In this document: piece after piece, positions 10,808 to 23,783 of the stretch
How positions within the stretch are numbered: position 1 is the stretch's first letter
Layout of the letters: every line of letters begins with the position of its first letter
Source: Antedon mediterranea
Taxonomy: Eukaryota; Echinodermata; Crinoidea; Comatulida; Antedonidae
DNA length: 64,000 nucleotides
Direction of reading: 5' to 3'
NCBI RefSeq assembly: GCF_964355755.1
Contig: NC_092675.1
Coordinates: 21,902,912-21,966,911 of the forward strand
Position numbers and translations under genes: made by a program
Notes under the pieces: generated by a model
The model's database searches: none
The model's input: the letters and a program-made list of their open reading frames with translations, nothing else
What the model was told of the DNA's origin: nothing

Positions 10808-12454
10808 TAGTAAAAAAGTTATAAACATAAACACAGTTATTCTCCTTTTTCGAGATTATGGTATGAATAAGATCAATATTCACTGAACAGGATAAAGGAA
10901 TATAATGGATGATATATCATTTTGTGTTTATAACCGTCTGACTCGATTGACATTTTACTTAGGAAATAATAATTGTATGTACAGTATATCAGTGGTAGCT
11001 GACTTATTTGTATTTAATCGATATATTTGCGGAGGTCCAAGTGCCAAAAAGAGGCTTCGTTAAGGTGTCCCATTGCCACCTCTCTACAAACTAAGCACAG
11101 TTAGCTTAATTCAGAGGTGAGCGGTCATCCTCAAATGGCGTTCAAAATGGCTCCCATTTCATATCACAAACCTATTGTTCGTAACTCAATACATAATATT
11201 ATATGTATTTTATTAAACACTATATCTAGCGATAGCTATTAACATTATATGTCCAATGAAATATGAATTGTGTGTAATAATATTTACTAGATAGCTTTTA
11301 TTGACCCAAAATGATTTTAGCAAAAACTCAACATCTTTTTTGGCATGTAGGCTACTATCTTATAACCTCAAGAAAAATAAGTTTTCATATTTTAAAATGG
11401 CAAGTATGGATGATAGAAATATTATGTAGATTCTAAGTTTCTGTAAAAAAGCTAAAATAAAAAAAGTTATAACCAGTTAAGTTTATGAACTTACAACAAA
11501 ATTGGTATCTGTTTTTTAAAATAAAAATTGAAGGTTGATGGCGCTGTTCTGGCTCAAAGATGCTTTTTACTTATTTTTCATTTTTTAACCGGTATCTCGT
11601 TAAGTTTACCACAGATTATTTTGAAAATGGTCTTATTTGATAGTTAATTATATTTTTAAATATATAAATTTATATGAAATATACAAAATTCAGAACAATT
11701 TATGTTAGTTGCATAAAATAACAATTTTACTAGTCTAGTCCCTAAAAATGGGTGGACTGTTACAAAACTGGATAGTACAAATTGTTAAATTTAGCAGTTG
11801 CATACTAATTCTATGGAAATGCCAAAACAAAGTTTACTGAAAATCTGAATTGACCGCTGTAACCTTTGACCTCAATTGTTATATTGCTATAGTTATGGTT
11901 TTCTTCGAAATTATTAATTATTCTGCTTGTCTGAAAATGATTTCATACTGTTGTTGTAAATAATTAAATTCAGATCGTATGAAGGAATAAATAATCTATC
12001 CGATTTCACTAGCCTGCGTGATAAGAATTATTTGTTATTGTATATTTCTGTAACATTAATTATTTTATGTTTCCACACCTTTTGTACTGCACCACACGAT
12101 TAATTTATTTTAGGGTCTGACGTGACAATTATCTTCCTGTTATATTGCAATTGAATTCAAACTACAGGAATTCTTAATTATAAAGTAAAATAATAACACA
12201 GCGTGATGTATTGTTAAAGATAATAATGGAAGCACAACTTAATTAGAATGTATTACACGCGCGTGCCGAAATGTTTTTCTCAGTAAAAAAAAATTGTTCT
12301 CATCAAAATCATAATATTGTAGCGTCGTCATCATTGTGGCAGATACTACATTGGTTGAACGTGTGGTGGTTGCTTGACCCAGTAAACTCGCAAATTATAT
12401 GTCTAGCGCCCTCACTTTTGAGAACATTGTAAAGATGCAGATATATATCTAGAT
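10808..12454. other. AT-rich intergenic DNA, no gene seen
   Basis: Downstream of the PAN-fibrinogen gene. A slightly GC-richer patch at 11030-11150 has no recognisable coding content. Nothing else is supported. Confidence 0.5.
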
Positions 12455-12489
12455 GGTAACGGGATGATTCGGCCCTGAGACGATTCGGC
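12455..12489. repeat. Short fragment of the GATTCGGCCC repeat
   Basis: Contains GGTAACGGGATGATTCGGCC and then CTGAGACGATTCGGC: two quasi-tandem units about 16 bases apart. It closely matches the right end of the element at 40759-41267 read on the opposite strand. Confidence 0.65.
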
Positions 12490-15400
12490 AAGTCGCATCT
12501 GGATATTAAAATCAATATTTTTTTGTGGATACATACCGTACCATTACACCAAACTCACTTTCAAAATCTTATATAGGGAATTGTACAGTAGGCGGACGGA
12601 GGTGTGCACTCCCGGAGTTCCCTTCAAATTACCCAAGTACTTCACTCAGTTTCTGCGCGCCTTTATTTTAATCTTATTGATGACTAATTCAAATTACGGT
12701 TAAGACGATATGAACTGGTCATCTTTGGATTATTCCATTTCCTTTAGTAGAACCTGGACAGGATTTCATAAACGTATTGACCGTGAGGCTGAAGAACAAA
12801 CTAAGTTCACCGTAAAGAAATAACATATGCACACAATATTTCTGGACATTGGAAAATGTTTTATACAAAGACAGTTTATCATTTTAAAATTTGATTAATT
12901 TTGTTTACTAGTCAATTTTTAAGGAATTTCTGAGGATTGTTAACGTACAGTATAAGGTCTCTTTGATACGATAATATATATGTCATTTCAACAACATGGT
13001 AACTTGGCCAACAATATTCCATTGGAATTCAAAGACCATTATTTTAATACACTACTATTATAATGCACTGATTTCATTGGTTAATTGTGATAGCAGACAA
13101 CTAGAATAGGTGGCGCAAGTCAGATTTTCTAATGTTTTATATTCTGTCAACAAAGAGCCTAATATTTTTATTTTCTCTTGCGTGAATGTATGAATATGTG
13201 TTTTCGGTAAGTATGATTAAAATATTTAAATTGTTTTTTTGTCTCAGAATGTTAATATGTTTGAATAATATTGGAATATTATAATATAAATATTTTGTGC
13301 GTAGTGGCTCAGCTAAGCATGGGCTCTGCTCACTCTGCAAGTGGTGTCAGACAGAGCAGGCATGTTTGAGCATCATCCAGGTCAACAAGTTGATTATACC
13401 CCTTATATTTACTGTTGCAAGTGGCCCACGCATAAAGATTGAGATGGCCTTGGATTTTTATTAAAGCTAATAGTTATACATTAAAATATTTAAGAGAACA
13501 TTGACTCATAAATATTATTTTAAATATCTGGTTTTATTTTTCAATTTAAGTTTATAATAATTTGTTCATTTTTAATTTTAATTAACACAATACAACAGGT
13601 GATTTATATATATTTTATTTTTTAAGGTTTTTATTTTTGACAAGTTTTTGTGGTATTGTTTACATTATACACTCTACTCTTTCAGGCATATACCTATACC
13701 ACTATTTTTTAAAGTAAACAATATTATTATTAAAGACTGATACTAGACGTTTTTAGCTGGTAAAGAACGGTAACATATGAACATCGTACGCTAGTTATAG
13801 GCCTTGGCTGACATTGTTGCGTAGCTGAATCAATTGTCTTTCCTTTTTTTGGCAAAATCTGTGAATACAAATTGAGCAAGACCATTTTTTTTATTTTAGC
13901 TGAAAAGTTATGGTTATTTTATTTGTTTACCCTTTCACGCAATCAATCGAAGTGGGTGCATCACATCACAATATGAAAATATCAATCTACTGGCGATGCA
14001 TGTTGAGATTTAGAGGGCTGCTAACATTATTTTAATCAACTTCATTTTCACATTTTTAACCGAAAACAATTATCACAATGATAGTGTGTGACTTTAAATT
14101 AGGTAAAAAAAATGTAGGTATTGTCTTTAATAATCCTTTGTAGGATGTGCATTCTTATAATTACGAGCACATACACATAATTCAATATTGCACAATAAAC
14201 AAAATGGCATCACAGTATTTGTTCTTTGAAAGTGGCAGAGACAGCATATACAGTGTGTACAAATAATTTAAAAAGGTTTACAGGTAGTAAACCATACAAT
14301 AGAGTCATGTTCTTTCCATTGACCTTTTGTTGTCGCATTTCATAAATGAATTAGTATTTTTTCTGACGTTTTGTCGCATGCTAATATCTTTGTGTCACAC
14401 CTATAACTAGTATTGACTTAAGTGAAAATGAGCCAAACTAATCTGTGTTGGCCTATAAGTTGAGCTAAATTGTTCCATGTCTAGACGGAACTGTTTCCTG
14501 TTCTGGACAACAAGGCATGTCATTAAAGACGGGTAACTTATTATGGAAAATTGTTTATAATTGCTTAAATACTTACACAGACCTATAATGCAAGCTATAT
14601 CATGGCCCTGCCTACTTTATACAGTAGGTCCATGGTTATATCTGTATAACAAAATACAGTACAGTGGGAAATATATTGAATTGTATATAATTTCTCAAAT
14701 GTTTAAAGCTTATTAGCTTTTATTGATGGTCTTCTCATTGCGCTAGTTTTACCTGTATGACTTTTCATATAAGAACCATTCACTTGTATGCATATGCTTA
14801 CTTAGTGCAAACTCCAAGGCACCTCCAACCATTTGTGTATGTGCTGATTTGCTCTTATCTAATTTTCTTAAACCACCCCTCTATTCAAAGTAACCGAGGC
14901 AATTCTCTTATCGCATACATTCAAGACCTTCGTCCATTTCCCATTTTTGCAAAGAAAGCACTTTAGGCTTCTTCTGAGTCAGGCCCTATAAATTTCAAGT
15001 AAAATGAGAAAATCTTGAAAATGAAGTGATCACATTTCAAATATGATTTTCATTTAAACAAAATAATAATCAATATTAAAAATATTGTTCAACTAAAATG
15101 ATTGCCTGTTTATATCAATGCTAGTTAAATATGGAATAGTATTATTATATTGAACATAATAAAGATTTTATGATTGATAATGATGGACTACATGGTCGTC
15201 ATAGCTTTGGCTATTACACTATACTTGAGAATAGAACTTATAACACATTGCCAGACATAGTGTAACATTATAGTTAATCAATATATTTCACAGTAGTAAC
15301 TAATCTAAAGATGATTTGTTTAAAGTACCGTTTCAATTACACATACCACAGTAGATGTATTCACCTAAATAATATTGCTTGTTCCGCTGAGTTCTGAACT

Positions 15401-15980
15401 AATACTCGATAATAAAATGGAGATAAGGTTAAATCATGGACCTATAAATCTAATTTATAGATCCATGTTTAAATTTAGATTTAAATGTGAATGTATTTGC
15501 GAGTTATAACATTGAAAAGGAACGAAAAATGAGTATTTACATATAAAACTGTAGTAGGAGAACCATACAGTTGTCTAATTCACCGGAGGCTATTTAAGTT
15601 GTACTTAATAACAATCATTAACTGCCGCGGTAATGATTTAATTAATGTCCAGCAAACGAACCCAAGTGTAAATTAAATGGAGACAGGATGTTCATTGATG
15701 AATTTAATTCTGTTGCCTCCTATTAAAAAATTCCAAATACAGTATATAACCAGTTCATTCAACTTAATAATTGTACTGAATAATTTCCGTATTTAATAGT
15801 TTAATATTTTGCAACATTTCTTAGTCATACTGAATGGTCATTTAGACGTATTTCTATTACTTCCTGTCATATTTCATTAACATGGTGGTACTCAATACAT
15901 TGATCATATCTCGGCTATATAATTGATTTGTGTTTAATAACAATTGATTGAAAATTGGTACCATGGGAAATTAAATAGCT
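12490..15980. other. AT-rich intergenic DNA with a possible SINE head
   Basis: No gene is supported. At 13297-13390, GTAGTGGCTCAGCTAAGC resembles a tRNA A box and GGCATGTTTGAGCATC a weak B box, so this may be a decayed tRNA-derived SINE. The rest is plain. Confidence 0.4.
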
Positions 15981-16110
15981 CTTATTATATAACACCTATA
16001 TAAATTCCTGTCATTTGATTGGACGAATGTGGGTCACATGGCGTGCAATAGTACGCACTATTCAACGATCGTTAAATAGTACTTTTTGAAACATTTTTGT
16101 TTGTTATTTA

Positions 16111-16305
16111 GATGTTATATAAAACAAATAATGAATGTTTTGTATTCGTGTAATGGTACAAATAATGGCACTTGGTGAATGATGAAAGGTTATATCAACT
16201 CGGCTTTGCCTCGTTGATATAACCTTTCATCATTCACCTCGTGCCATTATTTGTACCATTGCACTCATAAACATTCATTATTTGTATAATATACAACCTA
16301 ATGAT
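16111..16305. mobile_element. Long near-perfect hairpin (foldback MITE core)
   Basis: The left half (16111-16203) and right half (16210-16305) are near-perfect reverse complements, about 95 bases each. Blocks are ACAAATAATGAATGTT, AATGGTACAAATAATGGCAC and GTGAATGATGAAAGGTTATA, around a few-base loop near CGGCTTTGCC. Upstream TCATTTGATTGGACG (about 16010) is shared with the MITE at 19114-19506. Confidence 0.85.
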
Positions 16306-19113
16306 TTTGGTACTGAACATCAGTATCAGTGACATAGTATTTTAAGATGTGGATGAGGACATTCTGGAATGTGATTTTTTTTTAAACTCATACTTTAACT
16401 GGTTACCATGCCATAAAGTTGGTTGTCAAAACTTATTGGTCTCAGTCCACAGATATATTTGAAATACTTTTGTACAATTGGTGTTTTAAGGTAGAAAATA
16501 TATAAACAATACTTGCTGTACAGTAAGGGTGATGATAATTATGTGATTTAATCTTGGGCATGCACAGTCTTCCCTCGGTTTCCAAGAAGGAGGCCTTTTT
16601 TACATTAACTTTTACATGTACTTTCTATAGACCTAAATAATATATATTGACATAGACTGACTGCAAGAAATTGGCATGTTTCACGATGTCTAGTACACTA
16701 TTCAGGTTACTGTGCATGCTCTGGTTGAAGGTTCGGGATCTCAGTCAGCACTGAACGACGTAATATGGGATATAATATATATTTTGATGTGGCATTCATT
16801 CATTTTTACATAATTATAAGGTGAATTTACACTAAATTTCATATATTGATTTTTTCCTTTATCATTAAATACTTAAATACGGAGCGTACACCTTTGTAAC
16901 ACCTGCTTTCCTCCGAATTTATCCTGTTTTTTTAAAATAGGTTTTTTGAACTAGAGTTCAAAGCCTTCAGAGTTACACTTTCAATTTGTTTGCTTTGACG
17001 TAACGAAATCTAATATTTTGATAAGCGTTGCACTCAGCTTGAGCCACTTTGTAGCATGATGTTGTATATTACTACCTGTAGAGCGTGGGGAGGTGTAAAC
17101 TGATTCACCTTTTGTGCCAACAAATATATAGCTAATCAAGTGTGATTTTATAATTACTTACTAAATCAAGATTTAATGTGTACTACTATGTTGTTTCAAT
17201 GCTGTAGTCAGGTAGTTGCTGCAATATCATAATAGTAAGTAGGCCTATGTCATGCTTCTTTCATTTGCTAATGCTGAATTAGTGTGATAAAGAAAAAGTT
17301 TAGTACAAACCCTGCTATCTGTAGCTTATGGTAAGCCTGCTTCTAGGCCTACTCAAAGAGTAACAGGGTTAGTTAAAAAGGAAATGAATTTAAAAATAGT
17401 AGACACTTGTATTCCATATGGTAAGTGCTGAGAATGAGCAAATTAACAATGTGCAGGTTAGCTAATTTATCAAGGTTTAATCAATTAATTAAGGCCACTA
17501 ATTAAGTATCAATGTAATTTATTGCACGCACTTTAGCATTCTACTGTAGGGCCGGCTGTTTCTACTGCATAATACCATGGGCAAAATATATATTTCCTCC
17601 GTGATAATAAGTCCACCAAGTATATATACAGTACCTCGAATTGCATTTTCTACTGAGTTTGCGACACCACAACACCAACCTTCCTCCGCAAAAAAAACCC
17701 CATTCAATGTGTGGAGGTCATAGACAACATTATTACTCAATATGCAATGAGCTCATGTTGTCAAATGATCAAGACGCTATTCCAACTCCTGATCTTTTAG
17801 ATTCCAGATGAATAGATCCAAATAAATAGTGGCATGCTTTTGTTTTGAGATAGATAAAGATAGACGGTAATTTAACAGAATATCTAATATGTTATGTATT
17901 CTATATCTATGTTACACAATTGTCATATATATACTGTATATGATGGGGGGGGGGGGGGGAAATCCCATTTGATATCAATGAAAAATTAGGTTTTTCTTAA
18001 CATTAACAACATATCTAAAAAAGAAACATCCATTTTTTTTGGTATGCTAAATGTAATTAAACCATTAACACAAATCCTTTTTTCTTAGAAAATCGTCTCA
18101 AGTGTCACAAACATTAAATAAATTATATACAATGTTTTTGTAAAAACTAATTTGTATAGAATACAATCTGTGCTTAATTCCATTATAGTAAATTAAGTTT
18201 TGCAATCGTATACAGTAATTACAATAGTCTCTAGCCAAGTAATGATGATGTTAAAAATATTGATAATCAGTTTAGAAGCACAAGTGCTCCCTGACGGCAC
18301 AGTGGCTATAGAAGCTTATTTGGATTGAAGTGAACATACACTTTCTTGGCGGGCATTCTCTAACTTTTATACACACATTTAAGTTCATCCTTGCCATTTG
18401 ATTGGTTAATTTAACATACATTATTTGGACTGGTCAATGCTCTCCTGATGGTACAACAAGTTTTCTTAGATAAACACTTAAAACTGGAAGCCCAAAGACT
18501 CGATCCTTTGAAAGATGAAGAGGTCACCCTGTTGTACTTGACCAACTCAGCCCTGTCGTTGGTAGACAGAAGAATGAGCGGCGTTTGGTGTAAGCTCGAA
18601 GAGACCCTTATTAAGGAAGATGTCCACACCTGTACGTAATTCAACCTAGTTAGACTGTGACACATATTATCCTCCAACACATTTACTTTTTTTTTAAGTG
18701 ATGGCCTATGAATAATGCAATAATAAAGCTATGTAAATCAACCTTTCTATTGTAAAGTGTTGAAAAGTATTAATAATATGCCTAATAAAGAGATTTAGGT
18801 AAATTGGCGTGAGTCACATAGGCCGGGATAGATCCATTGAAGGCCAAATGTTACCTTACGTTATGAGTAATAACATTACCCTTGTTGTAAATGTTGTTGC
18901 ATGTAAAGGCTGATATTGCTAGGCCTGATACTATTGATCCCCAATAAGGAAATGTTACACTGATTTAAATTAAATATAAATCAATAGAGCATGGGTTTTG
19001 TACACCATCTAATAATAGCATTGGCGATGAAAACTTAAAGCTTGCATGAAACACATTTCTGGTATAGTTTTTTATCAATTGAATCAAATGTTATGCTTAT
19101 AAAATCAGTGTCT
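16306..19113. other. Intergenic DNA with a poly-G run and an orphan open frame
   Basis: A poly-G run of about 16 lies near 17944-17959. At 18418-18641 a + strand open frame (LVNALLMVQQVFLDKHLKLE, then a leucine-rich, charged stretch to DVHTCT) has protein-like composition and a GTACGT donor-like site near its end. I recognise no family, and no AG acceptor precedes it in frame. Nothing else is supported. Confidence 0.35.
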
Positions 19114-19506
19114 AAGGTCCATTTACACTAGACCGATAACGATAAATAGATATACATACATTTTTCTTGCATAAAAGAAAGAAAAATTAGAAAAGTTTTT
19201 GTTCTAAAACTATAGGATAATCATTTATGCTGTCTTTGATAAAAATGTTTTTTTTTAAATCAAATCAAATGATGTCATGATCAATAAAAACAATAACATC
19301 GTTGTATTGTCAAGATATTATTGCTCTTACTAATCATTATTGACGTCATTTGATTGGACGTGTGGAAATATCATTTTCATCAAAGGCAGCATAGATGGCT
19401 ATCCTATAGTTCTAGAAGAGAAACTTGTTAAATTTCTTTTGTTTAAGATATGAAAAATGCATATTTATCTATTTATTGTCAATTATTGTTATTGTAAATG
19501 GGCCTT
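19114..19506. mobile_element. Palindromic MITE, about 390 bp
   Basis: Long imperfect terminal inverted repeats of about 130 bases. The left end starts AAGGTCCATTTACACTAGAC; the right end, reverse-complemented, starts AAGGCCCATTTACAATAACA. Further shared blocks are ATAGATA, ACTATAGGATA.CCAT.TATGCTG.CTTTGAT and TCAAATGA.GTCA. No coding frame. A Harbinger-like or other cut-and-paste family is possible, but no clean target duplication is readable. Confidence 0.75.
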
Positions 19507-20269
19507 TATTCACAAATATTAATAAGAAATCAGTCTCATGAATCTAGCATATTTACAGTGTATGAAATACTGAAGTGATTGTCTAATAGCTTTACATTTG
19601 TTATGGTTATTTTGCACTTTTCTACCAATATACAGTACCCAGCTTAAAATCTGCAGCCCTAAACCTTTTGTAAATATCAGTGCAAATATAAAACCCATGT
19701 ATTTGCCAGAAATAATTACAATCCCCTCACAGAAACAATGCTTTTGAGAAACTAGGTAATTTTCTCCTGAAAGTTGTTGAAGCATTCATAACAAATACCG
19801 TAGATTGCGTTGGAGACTGTCTGATTTAATGTAAACTAGAACGCTTAATATAATTTGCCATACTTTAATCAGGCATGTAAATTTTTAAATCCTTCATTTT
19901 TCTAAGATTTATTGTGCTTGATGATTTAATATAGTTATTAAATTACTAAATTAGTTTTCATTTTTATTTTGTCTTTCATGGAGGTCACCTAAGTTTAACA
20001 AGTTTTTGAACATTTTTAGGATTTCAGTGGTCTCCCTTTTTTTTTTTATCATCGAATTCAATCTGTACATACAGTATTGTATAAGTTGTCATTTTTACAC
20101 TATTATGAAGATTTCACAGTGACCATAACCAAATTTCTTTTTTAAATTTTCCATTTTAATGTTGTAGTTCTGGTAGTTCAAATTCTATGCATCATAAGAT
20201 CATCTTTTATGGTCTGTTTGATTGTTAAACATCATTCAGATAATTAGGGCCTCTGTAGTCCACACTGCA

Positions 20270-20515
20270 GTACCTACTGTATCATAAACAACACGGTCTG
20301 TGCTGGACCATTATACCAAAGTAAACTCCACTAGGCCTACTCTTCTGAAAGGTGCGCATGAGATTTGTACATTGGTCGACACCTCCCATTTTTTAAGTTC
20401 ATATGTGAGAAATACCACCAAAACCTCTATACCGTAGCTATGGAGCGCTTTAAACCTGTGCTAATGCTGTGGCTATGATTAGCAGTCCCACATGCCTTAA
20501 CCGATCAGACACTCG
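20270..20515 (-). mobile_element. tRNA-Ser-derived SINE copy
   Basis: Read on the - strand from about 20510: CTGATCGGTTAAGGCATGTG, GGACTGCTAATCATAG and, further on, ACAGGTTTAAAGCGC. These correspond to the A box, the anticodon arm (GCT) and a mutated B box of tRNA-Ser with its long variable arm. It is decayed and is not a tRNA gene. The 3' limit is uncertain. Confidence 0.55.
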
Positions 20516-20994
20516 ACTTGAATACCTGTATTCAGTTGTCCATTGTCTATGACATTTAATAGCTAATTCAAATTTTAAAGATCTAATAAGTAATTCCTAT
20601 TAATAACTTTAAGGTCATTGAGACAGTTGTATTATCACCTAAAACAGGCGTTTAAATTGGCTAAAATTCAGGATTCATGCAATGTTAATATTCACAGAGC
20701 ATGTCATTTTATTAAGGCAAAGCCAAACTGACAGGCAGTATTTTCTTAAGTTGTTATAGAATATATATTACAAGTTTAAAATTTCTATTTAGCATAAAAT
20801 ATCTATCACTTGAAACTATATTTATAATGTTGCTTAATTTGCAACAGCAGTAGTAGCAGAATGTGCTTTGGGAAGTAGGTCCTTTTGAAGTAGGACACTG
20901 GTAAGACAGTATACTAGATTTCATCCCTTAAAATGATGTTAATGTATGCATGGTGTTGATGACTAGAATGATTATTGGAAGCATGTAGGCCTAC

Positions 20995-21345
20995 CCTTCT
21001 ACGGCCATACTGCGTTGAAACACCGGTTCTCGTCAGATCACCGAAGTTAAGCAACGTTGGGCCCGGTTGCGTTCTGGATGGGAGACCATCTAGAAATCGT
21101 GGCGGGTGCTGTATATACTGGAGAGTGATGGTGTAATGGTAATATCGGACTAGCATGTGATAGGCATGGGTTCGAGGTTATCTGTACCATACTAATTGCA
21201 TCCTTAGGCAAGATGCTTTACTCTCATTGCCTAATCTGGTAGGCGCTGCACTGCTGGCTGCCGTGGGTCCGTGGAGGGCCTAATCCGAATTTCCTCACTG
21301 AGGACAAACTATTAATACAAAATACAAAAAATACAAAGAACTGTT
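20995..21345 (+). mobile_element. Chimeric SINE with a 5S rRNA head followed by a tRNA-like unit
   Basis: TACGGCCATACTGCGTTGAA through CCGAAGTTAAGCAACGTTGG to GGATGGGAGACCATCT and GGGTGCTGTA follows 5S rRNA along its length, including box A and box C (about 20998-21115). It is followed by TGGTGTAATGGTAATATCGG and GGGTTCGAGGTTA, a tRNA A and B box pair (21129-21180). The body continues CTTAGGCAAGATGCTTTACT and ends in an A-rich (ATACAAAA)n tail near 21345. The copy at 32482 shares the head differences GTCAGATCA and GGGAGACC, so this is a SINE family, not a 5S gene. Confidence 0.8.
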
Positions 21346-21519
21346 GCCAGTCCACTCAGGCAGGTACTGCCTTATATTTTTACTTACAAGTACTCACTTG
21401 CCTTGATCAACTTGGCATTCTCTTACTATACTGGCTGTTTTACTTTAATACCGCTTTGATTTTATTTTTTGCTTTGTAATTCAGATCCAGCCATTGATAC
21501 CCACGTCAGCATTGTCATT

Positions 21520-21912
21520 TTTTTCAGTAATTTACCTTTGGATATATTTTATTTGGAGATCTATGTATAATAATCTAGATTCAACTGCCATCAATCATTT
21601 ATATACTGTAAATTCATTTAGAAAGCATATAAAAATCCTTTATTTATCTTGTTACCAAACCTACTAAATATGTTGCGCACTGTATAATTTATTTAATTGT
21701 ATGCGTTGTATTTGTATATTTATACGGTACCGTTCTTATTTTTGTTTGAATTATTATTATTATTTTAGGGGTCAATGTGAGACAAGTTCTACTTCTAATT
21801 TTGATCCCTAAGATGGTCTTATATTAATTGTTTATGATTGTTTATTGTAATATTGTTTGTTATATATTGTGACCATCTTAAATAAATGTATTATTGAATT
21901 GAATTGAATTGA
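21520..21912 (+). mobile_element. 3' end of a non-LTR retrotransposon (CR1-like)
   Basis: A frame ending NNLDSTAINHLYTVNSFRKH then IKILYLSC..TY-stop resembles the last residues of CR1-type reverse transcriptase ORFs (NSL...SF+..LK..L). About 270 bases of AT-rich 3' UTR follow, containing GACCATCTTAAATAAATG and ending in (ATTGA)n at about 21890-21912, a tail type seen in such elements. Confidence 0.6.
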
Positions 21913-22591
21913 AGTTAATAATAATTCTTTAGCATCGGTTATCAGTAGTTCCAGTTTTGACATTGCGCATAGCTTTTCTCTCCCTGACTACGTCTATGAT
22001 GATAAAATAATAAATGATATCTTTTTGTTGTTATGTATGCCAAGACATGGCAATAATCTAAACTTTGAATTATAAAAATTTGAATTATAAAATTGCTTTC
22101 AAGTTTTGTATGCATAGTATTATCAAGAAATATTCAAAATCATGTGAGAATTCTACTGTCAAATGCATAATAAACAGTTGGTAAAAAATTAATGTTAGAA
22201 GTGCCGTATATCAAACTGCGTTTGCTGTTGTGATCCCACTAGCCCGATTACAACTATCAACACTTGTCGTGCTAAGTAGTTACTTACATTAGCATTTTCA
22301 AAATTTTAAACAGTTTCCTGTATTTTATTTATAAATAATGGAAACAAGTTGCAGGTTTACTCAAAGGGTCAATTTCTGCTACGAAGAAAAAACAAGTTGA
22401 ATGTGGTGTGAATAAATTACAAGCGTTTTCATGACAGGATAATGAGTGCTCGAGCTCCTGTAAATTTTTTGGGCTCTTACATGGCCGCATTTTCAAACAG
22501 AGCAATTATGTAAACAACTGCTTGTTATGTTTGGTGTCCAGTATTCAATTACTGTAGTATATTTCCCATAGCTGGGCAAGGGGAGGGGATA

Positions 22592-22904
22592 GGTCCTGCG
22601 TGTGGCGCAGGGTGTTGAACGTTGGACTACTGATCGTGAGAACGAGGTTCGAATCCAACTCTCGCCGCATTGCTTGTAACCTTAGGCAAGATACTTTACT
22701 TACGTTTGCCTTTCTCCACCCAGGTGTATAAATGGGTATCCGGTTAGATCAAGACACAACTTTGCGCTGATTACTAGCTGAATTATGGGAGTAGGTTTCC
22801 ATACGTGTTTGATCCAAAAAAATGACTGGGGTAATAATGTTCAGCGCTTAGAGAAGCTTGCTTGTACAGCGCTATATAAGAATGAACTATTATTATTATT
22901 AATA
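22592..22904 (+). mobile_element. tRNA-derived SINE, nearly full length
   Basis: The head has GTGTGGCGCAGGGTGTTG (A box) and GAGGTTCGAATCCAACTC (perfect B box). The central part reads CCTTAGGCAAGATACTTTAC and CTCCACCCAGGTGTATAAAT, a core shared by many marine-animal SINEs. The tail is TACAGCGCTATATAAGAATG then (ATT)n. The body word CTTAGGCAAGATRCTTTACT is also in the SINE at 20995-21345, which suggests a shared central domain. Confidence 0.85.
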
Positions 22905-23116
22905 ACATTTTACGTCCCGAGGGCAATTTAAAGTATGTTGAGGTGGTCAGTCATTTCAATGGTTTAGAAAGCACATACTTTTATTCATTTATTTTTATAT
23001 AGCGCATTACATATATCAATGCAGTAAAATCTCTAAAGGAACACGCAGCACTTTGCACATTATGACTATTTGCTCTGTGGTTTGGATAAGATAATGTATG
23101 ACACCACCGCTATATA

Positions 23117-23783
23117 CCGTACTGACGCGGGTATAAGCCCATACTCGGGTATAAGCCCACCCCCAACTTTTGACTAATTTTTCTGAAAAATGAGACACTC
23201 GGGTATAAGCCCACCCATTAATTCGAAGATCTACAGTGCGTGTCGTAATACATTATTTTGTATTCGGCGACGTCCATACACCGAATACACCTACCTTTGA
23301 TCCTAACCAAACTAGGCTAATATACGCTAGGCCATATGAGGCCTAGCGGTCCTGTTTTGTTTACACTCCATCGCGGTCGAAGATCGCTTCACACACGACG
23401 CTACAAGTCGCCAAAATTGAAAACCACTATTTGTTATCGGCTGCCATAAACAAGCTTATTAAATTTCTTTGGTACATTTCTATTTAACGAACATTGTATA
23501 CTTGCTTTTCTGTTTGATAAATTCTTGTTAAATTGATGTTTAAAATAAGATATTCTACGATAAATTACACGAACTATAAGCTTAATTTTCCCACACTCTA
23601 CACCTCGTGTATTTAGAGGCAATGTCGTACACGTGAGGGCGCTCGCTCGCATGGTGGAATACACAGTGTACATTTGCTGTTTTTGACGATCTGCATTTTT
23701 GGATCCTCGGGTATAAGCCCACCCCCCAAACTTGACGTGATTTCATGTTCGAGGGGGGTGGGCTTATACCCGCGTCAGTACGG
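23117..23783. mobile_element. 667-bp MITE with CCGTACTGACGCGGGTATAA ends
   Basis: Terminal inverted repeats of at least 26 bases begin CCGTACTGACGCGGGTATAA and continue GCCCA. TATA flanks both ends (23113-23116 and 23784-23787), giving a TA or TATA target duplication. The subterminal word CGGGTATAAGCCCACCC is repeated in both orientations near 23140-23165, 23198-23218, 23707-23728 and 23755-23775. No transposase frame is seen. Confidence 0.85.

Noticed and set aside
17519-17740. Minus-strand frame with a kelch-like GTVYILGG stretch
   Set aside because: Only one short match, no further kelch blades and no splice context.
20995-21115. Functional 5S rRNA gene
   Set aside because: It has several changes shared with another dispersed copy, lacks a T-run terminator and continues into a SINE body.
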